Of a DNA stretch of 38,479 nucleotides, positions 16,956-25,324 are shown in pieces. A model generated the notes under the pieces. It worked only from the letters and a program-made list of their open reading frames with translations, searched no databases and was not told the origin of the DNA. The number at the start of each line of letters is the position of its first letter. The stretch's first letter is position 1. The position numbers and the translations under genes are program-made. Source of the DNA: Spirochaetaceae bacterium. Lineage in GTDB: Bacteria > Spirochaetota > Spirochaetia > SZUA-6 > DRHE01. The DNA lies in contig CP070696.1 of NCBI GenBank assembly GCA_020353535.1, positions 740,918 to 779,396 of the forward strand, in the 5' to 3' direction.

Positions 16956-18413
16956 ATGATTCGTGGTTGGAATCTGATGAGTGATACTGAGATCGAAGAG
17001 CTCGCCGACAGGACGGCTACCTTTCTGTCCGAAAGGGGAGTCGAACTTCACCATCCGGGTATGCTCGACATCCTGAAGCGAGCGGGTGCGCAGGCGGATG
17101 GGGAAACCGGAATCGTGCGCTTCCCCCGGGCGCTCCAGGAGGCGGCCCTGGCTGCGGCTCCACGCGGCCTCACCCTGGGACGCCCGCAAATCCCCGGAAC
17201 CGATCCAATCGAACTGCCGCTACCTCATCCCGAAGGCAGCTTTTATCTCTGCACCGGAACAGGAGCCCGGGGCTACCATGATCCGCAGACCGGCACTTAC
17301 CGGGCTTTGACCCTCGACGACGTGCGGACCTGGGGGTGTCTGGCCTCGGTACTGGAGAATATCGATCTGTGCGCCTTTCCCACCCCAACGGACGTACCTC
17401 CTGAGACCGTGGATGTGCATGCTTTGAGAGCCCTGCTGGAAAGCACCACCAGGCATGTTTGGATTCAGCCCCATACCCGGGAAACCGTACCCTTCCTCCT
17501 CGATCTGTGCGCCGCCCGATCAGGGGGAAAGGAGGAGTTGGAGAAACGGCCCCTGGCCAGCGTCATCGCCTGTTCGCTGACCCCTTTTCGATTCAAAGCG
17601 ATGGATATTGATATCATCCTCAGGGCGAGTGGGTACGGTCTGCCGATTCATGCCTCCAGTCTTCCGGTTCTCGGCGGCACCTCTCCGATTACCACGGCCG
17701 GTACCGTGCTAGCAGCGGCTGTGGAAGTTCTGGCCATGGTTATCATGGCCCAGCTCCACCGGCCCGGGACAGCGGTGATCGCCCTGGCCACGGCCCTGGG
17801 CATGGACATGCTGAGCGGTCGGGCGGTGAAGGCCAGCCCTGAGGCCATGCTGACCAACGCGGCCTGTGCCCAGTTCATATCCAGAGCCTACCGGCTGCCC
17901 GTGCACACTGCTGCACTGACCACCGATTCATTCGTTCCGGATGGACAGGCCATGGTGGAGCACAGCGTCTATGCCTTGATGGTGGCCGCTGCCGGTGCCT
18001 CTATCCTGGGCAGAGCTGGAGAGCTGGAAGCGGCCAAGACCTTCAGTCCGCTTCAGTTGATCGTGGACGATGAAAACGCCGGACTGCTGAGACGCCTGAG
18101 CAGCCTGCAGCTCGGTTTCGGCCTGGATGAGGAATCTCTGCCCTGGGAGGACCTGTTGAGCGTGGCCCCGGGAGGACACTTCCTCGAAGACGAGCACACC
18201 CTGCGCCACTGCAGAGAGGCTTTTCGACCGGGATTGTTCCTCCGGAAATCCCGCGACGAATGGGAAGCCGGGGGAGGCAAAGACCTTGCGGAGCGGGCTC
18301 GGGAACGGGCCATGGAGCTGATCGCGGCGTCTGCCGCGCCCCCAATCCCCGACTCTATGGTAGAGGAGCTGCAGCGGATCGTGGCCGAGGCGGATCGAAG
18401 ACTGATCGGATAG
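16956..18413 (+). CDS. MttB-superfamily corrinoid methyltransferase without pyrrolysine, copy 4
   Basis: A 485-residue MttB-family protein. Marks include TATFLSERGVELHHPGMLDIL, the YHDPQTGTYRALTLDDVRTWG segment, SSLPVLGGTSPITTAGTVLA, FVPDGQAMVEHSVYALM and the C-terminal SVAPGGHFLEDEHTLRHCREAF. It is clearly more divergent than copies 2, 3 and 5: the HDVGYxESG block is replaced by ILGRAGELEAAKTFSPLQL, so its active site is unlike those relatives. There is no amber codon. GAGGAG precedes both a TTG at 16953 and the ATG at 16956; I use the ATG. It is followed 12 bp later by an NMT1/THI5-like protein, and the two are probably co-expressed. Methyl transfer to a corrinoid is the family expectation; the substrate is unknown. 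Confidence 0.85.
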   Translation: MIRGWNLMSDTEIEELADRTATFLSERGVELHHPGMLDILKRAGAQADGETGIVRFPRALQEAALAAAPRGLTLGRPQIPGTDPIELPLPHPEGSFYLCTGTGARGYHDPQTGTYRALTLDDVRTWGCLASVLENIDLCAFPTPTDVPPETVDVHALRALLESTTRHVWIQPHTRETVPFLLDLCAARSGGKEELEKRPLASVIACSLTPFRFKAMDIDIILRASGYGLPIHASSLPVLGGTSPITTAGTVLAAAVEVLAMVIMAQLHRPGTAVIALATALGMDMLSGRAVKASPEAMLTNAACAQFISRAYRLPVHTAALTTDSFVPDGQAMVEHSVYALMVAAAGASILGRAGELEAAKTFSPLQLIVDDENAGLLRRLSSLQLGFGLDEESLPWEDLLSVAPGGHFLEDEHTLRHCREAFRPGLFLRKSRDEWEAGGGKDLAERARERAMELIAASAAPPIPDSMVEELQRIVAEADRRLIG

Positions 18414-18425
18414 GAGAACAGCTAA

Positions 18426-19316
18426 ATGAACGAACGTGTGATTTGGGGAGTGCCGTCGTTTTGGATCGAACGATTTCCACTGTACTATGGGCGGAAACGG
18501 GGCTTTTTCGAGAAACGGGGAATCAATCTGGAGATCCGCTATCTCTGGGGCGGACCGGAGCTGGCCGCGGCGTTTACGGGCGGACAGGTGTGGATCGGGG
18601 AGATGGGCTTGCCCCCCTTCCTCAAGGCCTATTCTGACGGGCTTCCCGCCCGGGTGATCGGTTCCAGCACAATCCAGCAGCTGGATCACTATCTGGTTGC
18701 CAGACCGGAGATCCAAGGCATGAAGCAGCTGAAAGGTCGTCGCATCGGTATTCTCTCCTTCGGAAGCTGCGATGAGTATTTCGCCCGTGCCATGTTGCGA
18801 GCTACGGGATTGAACCCGAATATGGACGTGCAGCTTGTCCCCATGGGTTCGGCCTACGGAGACGTGCGCTGCTTTTCTCCTGCCCCCGCCTCCGGTATTC
18901 CCCGGGTGGATGCCGGTTTCCTGGTTGATCCTTTTGTTGCCACGGGAGAACGCCTCGGCTGTATTCGGATCCTGGCTGTGGTTCGGGACTATTTCCCCAG
19001 CTATCAGTGGGGGATCATTCTGGCCCACACGGAAGCGCTGGTCCGCAAGCGGGAGCTGATCCAGAGGGCTATGGAGGCATTCCGTGCCGCTTGCCGGCAA
19101 ATTCTCGAGGACACCGAGGATGCCCTGTCCTTCGGCGCGCAAGTTTTTCAGATTCCCAGGGAAGATTTCCGACGCGCTCTGCTGAGGGACCTGAAGCGCT
19201 GGGAGGTGGACGCCCGGCTGGACATCGAGGGCATGAAGAACTGTCTGAAGATCCAGCAGGAAACGGGCTCCGTGCCCGCCGGTTTGTCACTGGAAGGGAT
19301 GATCGAGCAGTTCTGA
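18426..19316 (+). CDS. NMT1/THI5-like (SsuA-type) ligand-binding protein without signal peptide
   Basis: A 296-residue protein with the periplasmic-binding-protein type 2 fold of the SsuA/TauA/NMT1 group. WIERFPLYYGRKRGFFEKRGINLEIRY is the classic N-terminal strand-helix pattern. AAAFTGGQVWIGEMGLPPFLKAY and RVIGSS follow, then GMKQLKGRRIGILSFGSCDEYFARAML opens the second lobe, and the end is helical. The chain starts directly with MNERVIWG: no signal peptide and no lipobox, so it should stay in the cytosol, unlike ordinary importers of this family. AGGAGA fixes the ATG. No permease or ATPase of the matching type is adjacent. It may be a cytosolic ligand sensor, a substrate-delivery protein for the MttB-family enzyme upstream, or an enzyme in the manner of THI5. 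The role is open. Confidence 0.75.
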   Translation: MNERVIWGVPSFWIERFPLYYGRKRGFFEKRGINLEIRYLWGGPELAAAFTGGQVWIGEMGLPPFLKAYSDGLPARVIGSSTIQQLDHYLVARPEIQGMKQLKGRRIGILSFGSCDEYFARAMLRATGLNPNMDVQLVPMGSAYGDVRCFSPAPASGIPRVDAGFLVDPFVATGERLGCIRILAVVRDYFPSYQWGIILAHTEALVRKRELIQRAMEAFRAACRQILEDTEDALSFGAQVFQIPREDFRRALLRDLKRWEVDARLDIEGMKNCLKIQQETGSVPAGLSLEGMIEQF

Positions 19317-19356
19317 TTCAAAGATGGACAGATGGTTAAAACGAACTATCCGAAAA

Positions 19357-19385
19357 GCTTTACGCGGACGGGTAAAGCATATACT
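19357..19385 (+). promoter_or_regulatory. Putative promoter with overlapping inverted repeat upstream of the oligopeptide ATPases
   Basis: A good -10 box TATACT lies at 19380-19385, but no good -35 box sits at proper spacing. An inverted repeat GCTTTAC (19357-19363) and GTAAAGC (19372-19378), 8 bp apart, occupies the place of the -35 and spacer. That is the layout of an operator for an activator or repressor. It could also be the end hairpin of the upstream operon, though no U-tract follows. Confidence 0.4.
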
Positions 19386-19441
19386 ATTGCTGACAAAACC
19401 GGTTTGATTCACTGAAGGCATCGAGAGAATGTGAGCGGCAG

Positions 19442-20404
19442 ATGCGACTGGTTACGGTAAAGGATTTACGAACCTATTTTCATACCGCCGAAGGAGTCCT
19501 CCCCGCGGTTGACGGTATCTCCTTCCATATCGACAGAGGGGAAACCGTGGGGATGGTGGGGGAATCGGGCTGTGGAAAGAGCGTGACCTCCCTCAGCATG
19601 CTGAGACTCATCCCGATACCGCCTGGGAAAATCGAGTCCGGTGAGATCCTCTACGACGGGGAAGATCTCTTGAAAAAAAGCACTGAGGAGATCAGGGACA
19701 TCCGGGGCAACAAGATATCCATGATTTTTCAAGAGGTCATGACTTCTCTGAATCCGGTATTGAGGATCGGGAAACAGATCGCCGAGGCCATCGAGATACA
19801 TCAGAGCCTCAATCCCCGTCAGGCAATGGACAAGGCTGTGGATATCCTGAGGATGGTTGGAATACCCAGGCCTGAAAAACGGATAAAGGACTACCCCCAC
19901 CTGTTCTCCGGTGGCATGCGGCAACGGGTGATGATCGCCATGGCCATGGTGTGTAATCCCGAACTATTGATCGCCGATGAACCGACCACTGCCTTGGACG
20001 TGACCATACAGGCACAAGTGCTCGAACTGATGAAACAGCTCAAGACCGTGATGAATACCTCCATCCTTTTGATATCCCACGACCTGGGACTGGTGGCCGA
20101 GATGGCTGAGAGGGTGCTGGTGATGTATGCGGGCAAGATCGTAGAGGAAGCTCCGGTGGAAGGCCTGTTCCGTGATCCTCAGCATCCCTACACCAAGGGA
20201 TTGTTAACCTCAATCCCTCGCCTGGAAGGCGAACGGGGCAGACTCAACATCATCCGAGGTGTCGTGCCGAGACCTACCGAGTTCCCGACAGGATGCCGGT
20301 TTCATCCACGCTGCGATTACGCTCGTGCGGAATGCACAGAGCGAGAGCCGCCGCAGAAGGTTTTGGATGCGCAGCGCCGGGTGAGTTGCTGGTTGTTTGA
20401 ATGA
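19442..20404 (+). CDS. Oligopeptide-type ABC importer ATPase (DppD/OppD-like)
   Basis: A cytosolic ATPase of 320 residues of the peptide/nickel importer group. Walker A is GESGCGKS at 40-47, the Q-loop is in MIFQEVMTSLNPVLRIGKQIAEAI, the signature is FSGGMRQRVMIAMAM, Walker B is LLIADEPTTALD and the switch histidine is in LISHDLGLVAEMAERV. The C-terminal oligopeptide domain with GCRFHPRCDYARAEC contains the cysteines typical of DppD-type subunits. It pairs with the next gene, and together they should drive the permeases encoded on the opposite strand at 23364-25150. The ATG is preceded by GAGCGG only, a modest ribosome-binding site. Confidence 0.94.
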   Translation: MRLVTVKDLRTYFHTAEGVLPAVDGISFHIDRGETVGMVGESGCGKSVTSLSMLRLIPIPPGKIESGEILYDGEDLLKKSTEEIRDIRGNKISMIFQEVMTSLNPVLRIGKQIAEAIEIHQSLNPRQAMDKAVDILRMVGIPRPEKRIKDYPHLFSGGMRQRVMIAMAMVCNPELLIADEPTTALDVTIQAQVLELMKQLKTVMNTSILLISHDLGLVAEMAERVLVMYAGKIVEEAPVEGLFRDPQHPYTKGLLTSIPRLEGERGRLNIIRGVVPRPTEFPTGCRFHPRCDYARAECTEREPPQKVLDAQRRVSCWLFE

Positions 20405-20426
20405 AGGCGACAGGGAGCGCGGCGGT

Positions 20427-21422
20427 ATGATTGGGGCGGGATCGGTTGAAATGCTTCTGCGGGTGAAGAACCTGAAAAAATACTTTCCCATTACGGGAGG
20501 TATCATCCCTCGAGTTATTAGCAATCTCAAAGCCGTGGACGGGGTTGATCTGCATATTCAGCGCGGTGAAACGCTGGGCATCGTCGGGGAGTCGGGATGC
20601 GGCAAGACGACCCTCGGTCGGGTCATCCTCGGTCTAATCGACCGAACCGACGGAGAGGTGATCTTCAAAAACGTGAACTTGACCCAGTGCTCGGCGAAGG
20701 AATATCGACAGATGCGACGGCACATGCAGATCATCTTTCAGGATCCCTTTGCCTCGCTTCACCCTCGTCTGACCGTGAGCCGTCTTATCGAAGAGCCGAT
20801 GAAGATTCACGGCATCGGCACCGCGAAGGAGCGAAAGGCGCGGGTGGAAGATTTGATAAACATCGTGGGCTTGAGCTCAGATCACTTGCCCAAGTATCCT
20901 CATGAGTTCTCCGGCGGACAGCAGCAGCGGATCGGGATTGCCCGGGCTCTGGCACTCAATCCTGATCTTGTAATCTGTGATGAGCCGGTGTCGGCCCTGG
21001 ATGTGTCGATCCGAAGCCAGATTTTGAACCTACTGGCGGATCTGCAGGAGAAGTATGATCTGACCTACATGTTCATCTCTCACGATTTGGCGGTGGTTAG
21101 ACATGTCTGTGACACCGTGGGCGTCATGTATCTGGGTCAGCTGGTTGAAGTGGCTTCCGTGGACGAGCTGTACGCCAGCCCGTTGCATCCGTACACCGAA
21201 GCCTTGTTCAGTGCCATTCCAAGGACGGATCCGACGTTAAAACGAGAAAGAATCGTGCTGTCCGGAGAGGTGCCCAGTCCCGTGGACATCCCGGCGGGAT
21301 GCCGCTTCCAGAGTCGCTGCCGCTACAGGATGGATGTGTGCAAAGAACATGAGCCGAATCTGATTGATCGCGGCCGCGAGCATTATATTCGCTGTCATCT
21401 ACACGATCAAACAGCTACCTGA
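20427..21422 (+). CDS. Oligopeptide-type ABC importer ATPase (DppF/OppF-like)
   Basis: The partner ATPase, 331 residues. It has KYFPI near the N-terminus (the usual start of the OppF group), Walker A GESGCGKTT, QIIFQDPFASLHPRLTV at the Q-loop, FSGGQQQRIGIARAL, VICDEPVSALDVSI and FISHDLAVVRHVCDTV, and a C-terminal oligopeptide domain with CRFQSRCRYRMDVCKEHEP. GGGAG lies 9 nt before this ATG. A TTG further upstream inside the DppD-like gene and an ATG at 20451 are other possible starts. It ends just before the convergent gap 21423-21677, which holds a small minus-strand reading frame and a hairpin. Confidence 0.94.
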   Translation: MIGAGSVEMLLRVKNLKKYFPITGGIIPRVISNLKAVDGVDLHIQRGETLGIVGESGCGKTTLGRVILGLIDRTDGEVIFKNVNLTQCSAKEYRQMRRHMQIIFQDPFASLHPRLTVSRLIEEPMKIHGIGTAKERKARVEDLINIVGLSSDHLPKYPHEFSGGQQQRIGIARALALNPDLVICDEPVSALDVSIRSQILNLLADLQEKYDLTYMFISHDLAVVRHVCDTVGVMYLGQLVEVASVDELYASPLHPYTEALFSAIPRTDPTLKRERIVLSGEVPSPVDIPAGCRFQSRCRYRMDVCKEHEPNLIDRGREHYIRCHLHDQTAT

Positions 21423-21449
21423 TTGATGGCAGTCTTTCTTTATCCTCGT

Positions 21450-21614
21450 TCACAGAACAAGTCTCAGGATAATCCAGAGCAAGGCGAATACACCGATCGT
21501 GATCAACGTGATTGGGAGAACATGGATGAATGCCGCCAGGATGAAGGCAAGCACGTCGGTGAGGCTGAGCCTTTCCTTTGGAGGTCCTTTTAGGGGTTGT
21601 TGCGGGTCTGCCAC
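21450..21614 (-). CDS. Possible 54-residue single-pass membrane peptide
   Basis: A short minus-strand reading frame follows the oligopeptide binding-protein gene. The product has a polar Pro-, Lys- and Gln-rich N-terminus (about 16 residues), the stretch LSLTDVLAFILAAFIHVLP, then a second hydrophobic stretch TLITIGVFALLWIILRLVL to the end. The hydrophobic run is long enough for one or two membrane passes. The start would be GTG at 21614, with no convincing Shine-Dalgarno; an internal GTG preceded by AAGGAAAGG is an alternative. It lies 17 bp past a strong hairpin (21632-21657). I do not recognise a family. It could be a small accessory of the importer or a chance frame in convergent DNA; the polar-then-hydrophobic design argues for real. 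Confidence 0.4.
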   Translation of the reverse strand: MADPQQPLKGPPKERLSLTDVLAFILAAFIHVLPITLITIGVFALLWIILRLVL

Positions 21615-21631
21615 GGTTGAAGACAGAATAT

Positions 21632-21657
21632 GACGGCGGCACTGGAGTGCCGCCGTC
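21632..21657 (-). terminator. Perfect 26-bp palindromic hairpin after the binding-protein gene
   Basis: GACGGCGGCACT pairs perfectly with AGTGCCGCCGTC around a two-base centre, giving a very stable hairpin 20 bp past the binding-protein stop. Because it is a palindrome it can form in transcripts from both strands, so it may stop both convergent operons. The sequence after it on the minus strand is ATATTCTGTCTTC, not a true U-tract, so mRNA 3'-end protection is an alternative role. Confidence 0.6.
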
Positions 21658-21677
21658 TGAATCGTAATCTTTCGCTG

Positions 21678-23273
21678 CTATTCCTCAATCCAGCAATTGT
21701 AAAAAAACCAGCGGGTAAAAGTCTGGAAACCTTTGAGGGATTTATTTCCCAGATGGAAGTTGTTAAAGTAGTAAAGCTTGACGTAGGGTACCAGCTCGAA
21801 GAAGGCAGCGTACCACTCCTGTACGATCTTGTAGCGTTTCTCGAAGTTCGGCTCCTTGACCATACGATCAAATACCGCATCGATCTGGCGGGAGTACTGG
21901 TCGTCCCAGTTGCCGATCCACTTGTTCGTCCCCATCCAGGCGCCGTACACTTGCGGGTCCGGGTCCGGAGTGAAAAACTGGGAAACATGAAGGTTCCAGC
22001 CGTCCTTGGTTGATCTTTGTTTCACTACCGTCGCTCTATCGTAGAGCTGCGCGTCAACTGAGAATCCGAGCTTCTCCAGCTGTTCTTTGATTGTTAAAGC
22101 GGTCCGCGTTTCGGTGGGATCATCCCGGCCGTTTAAAATGATTATGGTACTGCCATCGTATCCCGACTTTTTTAGGAGCTCCCGGGCTTTATCCGGATCG
22201 TAGTTGTTGTAAATGCCCTTGCCGGCGTTGGCATCGTACCAGCGGTTACCCGGAGGAAACAGTGAAGCATCGAGAAACCAGAATTTCTGCGGCCCGATGG
22301 CAGCCAGGCCAAGCTCTTCCAGGTTGAGGCCGTACAGAAGCGCCTGCCGTGCGTAGAGGTTGTCAAAAGGGGGCGTTCCCTTGTTGATAATGACGAATCC
22401 CTGCTGATTGGGACTGATCATGTACAGCTGCACTTCCGGATTGGTCGCAAACATGTCGTACTGATCCCTGGGTACCTGCTCGGCGAAGTGATACTGGCCG
22501 GTCTGGACGCCCGCGGTTCGAACCGCCTGTTCGGGAACGAACATGAAAATTAGTTCGTCGGCATACGCCATCTTTGCGCCGGAATAGCCGGACGAAGGCC
22601 CGGTGGGAGAGGCGTACTGCTCAAAACGTTTCATCTTCACATGTTGATCCGGAATCCACTCCACGAGCTGGTACGGACCGGTGCCGATAGGTTCTTCGAT
22701 GACCTCTTCCCCGTATTTCTCGACAATCTCCTTTGGACGAATCCGTAGTTTCTGATTGGCAACGATCGAGCTCAGGAACGACAGAAAAGGTGCATAGGGC
22801 TCTTTGAACTTTACGATTACTTCGTAGGGTCCCGGCGCAGCCACACCATCCACGTATTTAGCCACCGACTTGCCGCCGCCGTTGGTTAAGAACCAGCGAT
22901 TCATCGAGGCGACAACATCCTCGGAGGTCATCTCCTTTCCGTTGTGAAAGGGAACCCCCTGGCGAAGCTTGAAGGTGTACGTCTTCCCATCAGGGGTCAT
23001 TTCGAAACTCTCCGCCAGACAGGGAACCGGGCTGAAAGTTTCATCGATCTCAACCAGTCCTTCAAGCATGTGGTCTACAACCTGGCCTGTTGCGCCGTCC
23101 GTGGTTTTGTCCGGATCCAGATGAACAAGTGTACGGGCTACGGCGATGTTTAAAGTTCCGCCGTAACGACTCTCGGCCTCTGTAGTCGTAGAGGTCTCCC
23201 CTGCTCCACCGGCTGTGACTGTGAAAACTGCACAGAGCAGGATCACCAATACCAGTAAGCATCTTCGTATCAT
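21678..23273 (-). CDS. Oligopeptide-type ABC substrate-binding protein (SBP_bac_5)
   Basis: The extracytoplasmic receptor of the oligopeptide-type importer, 531 residues. MIRRCLLVLVILLCAVFTVTA is a signal peptide. No lipobox cysteine is obvious near its end, so cleavage before GGAGE by signal peptidase I is more likely than lipidation. The SBP_bac_5 pattern is clear: LVHLDPDKTTDGA, HMLEGLVEID, PCLAESFEMTPDGKTYTFKLRQGVPFHNGKEMTSEDVVAS and EEPIGTGPYQLVEWIPD. AAGGAGG precedes the ATG. It is the third gene after two permeases on the same strand. Such proteins bind peptides but also opines, nickel chelates or glutathione. The nearby M20 amidohydrolase suggests an acylated amino acid or dipeptide-like ligand (inference). 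Confidence 0.93.
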   Translation of the reverse strand: MIRRCLLVLVILLCAVFTVTAGGAGETSTTTEAESRYGGTLNIAVARTLVHLDPDKTTDGATGQVVDHMLEGLVEIDETFSPVPCLAESFEMTPDGKTYTFKLRQGVPFHNGKEMTSEDVVASMNRWFLTNGGGKSVAKYVDGVAAPGPYEVIVKFKEPYAPFLSFLSSIVANQKLRIRPKEIVEKYGEEVIEEPIGTGPYQLVEWIPDQHVKMKRFEQYASPTGPSSGYSGAKMAYADELIFMFVPEQAVRTAGVQTGQYHFAEQVPRDQYDMFATNPEVQLYMISPNQQGFVIINKGTPPFDNLYARQALLYGLNLEELGLAAIGPQKFWFLDASLFPPGNRWYDANAGKGIYNNYDPDKARELLKKSGYDGSTIIILNGRDDPTETRTALTIKEQLEKLGFSVDAQLYDRATVVKQRSTKDGWNLHVSQFFTPDPDPQVYGAWMGTNKWIGNWDDQYSRQIDAVFDRMVKEPNFEKRYKIVQEWYAAFFELVPYVKLYYFNNFHLGNKSLKGFQTFTRWFFYNCWIEE

Positions 23274-23363
23274 ACCGTCCTCCTTAGATATTTATTTAGG
23301 ATCTCGTACAGAGATCTCTATTGCTCCCATTCTCACGGTTTTTCTCATGCCGGGATCTGTCTG

Positions 23364-24194
23364 TCATTGCTTGAGTCGGGGATCGAGCAGATCCCGCAAG
23401 CCGTCTCCCTGGAGATTGAAGCCCAGTGCTGCCAGCACGATCGTGAATCCTGGAAAAAGCACAATCCAGGGTGCCACCGCCATGAGATTTCTGCCATCGC
23501 TTAGGATTCCCCCCAGGCTGGGCGCCGGAGGCCGGATACCCACGCCCAGGAAGCTTAAGGTAGCCTCCACGATGATCGCAAAGGCGAAAACGAAGGTAGC
23601 CTGTACGATGATCGGAGAGAGGATGTTCGGCAGGATATAGTTGATCAGGATGTAGGGATTGCTGGCACCGGCTGCCTTTGCCGATTCCACGTACTCCAAC
23701 TCCTTCACCGAAATCGTCGAGGCGCGGGCTACCCGGGCCATGCGGCTGGAATAGGCGAAGGACATGGACAGGATGATGTTGAACTTTCCCGCGCCAAAAA
23801 CGGCCGCCAATGTTATAGCTATAATGATTTCGGGAAAGGCCATCATGGCGTCCAACACACGGCTGATGATGATATCGATCTTCGGATAAAAGCCGGCTAT
23901 CAGCCCGACGATGAGTCCGACAACCGTTGTTAGCAGCACTACGGCAACGGAGACCTGCAGGGAGTTCCGCATCCCGAAAACGATCCGGCTGAGAACGTCC
24001 CGACCGAATTCGTCAGTTCCGAACGGATGTGCCTTGGAGGGGGCAAGGAGTCTGTCCCGGGGCGCCATGGCAGTGGGAGAAAATGGTGTCAGCAGGGGAG
24101 CGGCAAGGGCCGTGAAAACCGAAGCCAGCACGAGAATGCTTCCAACCAGGATGTAGAGGTTCTTTGTTCGAAAAACCTGCTTGACGGTCAACAT
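23364..24194 (-). CDS. Oligopeptide-type ABC permease (DppC/OppC-like)
   Basis: An inner-membrane permease of 276 residues. The N-terminal helix YILVGSILVLASVFTALAAPLL is followed by RLLAPSKAHPFGTDEFGRDVLSRIVFG, the highly conserved periplasmic segment of DppC-type subunits. The permease domain follows with VVLLTTVVGLIVGLIAGFY, and the coupling loop is LEYVESAKAAGASNPYILINYILPNILSPIIV. The C-terminus has LGVGIRPPAPSLGGILSDGRN, also typical. The gene begins 11 bp after the DppB-like stop and precedes the binding protein by 90 bp, all on the minus strand. Confidence 0.94.
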   Translation of the reverse strand: MLTVKQVFRTKNLYILVGSILVLASVFTALAAPLLTPFSPTAMAPRDRLLAPSKAHPFGTDEFGRDVLSRIVFGMRNSLQVSVAVVLLTTVVGLIVGLIAGFYPKIDIIISRVLDAMMAFPEIIIAITLAAVFGAGKFNIILSMSFAYSSRMARVARASTISVKELEYVESAKAAGASNPYILINYILPNILSPIIVQATFVFAFAIIVEATLSFLGVGIRPPAPSLGGILSDGRNLMAVAPWIVLFPGFTIVLAALGFNLQGDGLRDLLDPRLKQ

Positions 24195-24205
24195 CGTCTG
24201 AAATC

Positions 24206-25150
24206 CTAATGATACTTGATACGTGGATTCAAGTACGCGTAACTAATATCCACAATCAGATTGACCAGCATATATACGACGGTTACGAATATCATCGACC
24301 CCTGAATGACCGGGAAATCCCTGCGCATGATCGAGGTGATCGCCAGTGCACCGGTTCCGGGAATTGTGAAGACCGTTTCCGCGATCCAGGTACCTCCCAA
24401 TAGCATAGCAAGGTTGAAGCCAAGCACGGTCACTACCGGGATCAGGGAGTTCTTCAGAGCATGCCTGGCGATGACCAATTTTTCCGTCAGTCCTTTGGCT
24501 CTTGCGGTCCGCACGTAGTCCTGCCGGAGCACGTCAAGCATTGCACTCCTTGTCATCCGGGCTATCGAGCCGCTCTGCATGAATCCGATGCTCATGCCGG
24601 GTAGAATCAGGTAGCGCAGCACTCCGATTCCTACCTCTGATACGGGTCGATAACCGGCCACCGGCAGTAAACGCAGCTGCACGCCGAAGACGAGAATCAG
24701 CATCAGAGCGAGAAAAAAATTGGGAATCGTGATTCCGATCAAGGAGCTGGCGATGGCGAATTGATCGATCCAGGTTTTATGCCTGATCGCGGCAAGCACC
24801 CCAAGGGGAATGCCAATCAGGGTTCCGACCGTGATTCCCGTGATCGCGAGCAGAAAGGTCGGCTCCACCCGGCTCAGGATTGCCTTTGTGACCGGCATCC
24901 TGAGGAATAGGGAGTCACCGAAATCTCCTTGAAGCACATTTTTCAACCAGAACAGAAATTGCACGTAAACAGGTCTGTCGTATCCGAGTTTACGTTCCAA
25001 TTCCTGGATCTGGTCTTTTGTGGCGAAGTCACCTAGCATCAGCCGTACCGGATCGCCGGGTAAAACGTGGGTGATGAAGAAGGTCACCACGGCTATAATG
25101 CAGAGGACCGGGATCAGGAGAAGCACTCTGCGGACAATATAGTTCAGCAC
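24206..25150 (-). CDS. Oligopeptide-type ABC permease (DppB/OppB-like)
   Basis: The first gene of the minus-strand unit, 314 residues. The N-terminal helix MLNYIVRRVLLLIPVLCIIAVVTFFI leads into HVLPGDPVRLMLGD, the DppB hallmark. YVQFLFWLKNVLQGDFGDSL follows, then the transport domain and the coupling loop DYVRTARAKGLTEKLVIARHALKNSLIPVV. The GTG start has GAGGAAA about 10 nt upstream. Together with the DppC-like subunit, the binding protein and the two ATPases on the opposite strand it makes a full five-component importer. A -35/-10 pair with 18-bp spacing lies upstream at 25202-25231. Confidence 0.94.
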   Translation of the reverse strand: MLNYIVRRVLLLIPVLCIIAVVTFFITHVLPGDPVRLMLGDFATKDQIQELERKLGYDRPVYVQFLFWLKNVLQGDFGDSLFLRMPVTKAILSRVEPTFLLAITGITVGTLIGIPLGVLAAIRHKTWIDQFAIASSLIGITIPNFFLALMLILVFGVQLRLLPVAGYRPVSEVGIGVLRYLILPGMSIGFMQSGSIARMTRSAMLDVLRQDYVRTARAKGLTEKLVIARHALKNSLIPVVTVLGFNLAMLLGGTWIAETVFTIPGTGALAITSIMRRDFPVIQGSMIFVTVVYMLVNLIVDISYAYLNPRIKYH

Positions 25151-25201
25151 CCGAAACTGTTTCCTCTATACATTTGATGCAATTTTATTCCAGGGTGTGT
25201 T

Positions 25202-25231
25202 ATTGTGAGACCTATCGCATCCAGATGTCAA
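25202..25231 (-). promoter_or_regulatory. Probable promoter for the oligopeptide permease/binding-protein unit
   Basis: The minus strand reads TTGACA (25226-25231), 18 bp, CACAAT (25202-25207). The -35 box is perfect and the -10 box is weak, which fits a regulated promoter. It shares a divergent 264-bp gap with the promoter at 25325-25353; I see no gene in that gap. Confidence 0.5.
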
Positions 25232-25324
25232 GTCGATTTGCCAGTTGGATCGATCCATTCACGATCTTCAGGGGCGTAAACGTGGTCTATTCTCAACAAG
25301 TGGAATCTCGGGTTTGTCTCGTTT

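Noticed and set aside
17928..19142. Long minus-strand open frame of about 400 codons opposite MttB copy 4 and the NMT1-like gene
   Set aside because: It spans two well-supported genes on the other strand, has no recognisable domain and no ribosome-binding site, and is explained by GC-rich codon usage.
18426..19316. Thiamine-precursor biosynthesis or import gene
   Set aside because: No thiamine gene and no TPP riboswitch lie nearby, and there is no signal peptide or partner permease; the similarity only places it in a broad ligand-binding family.
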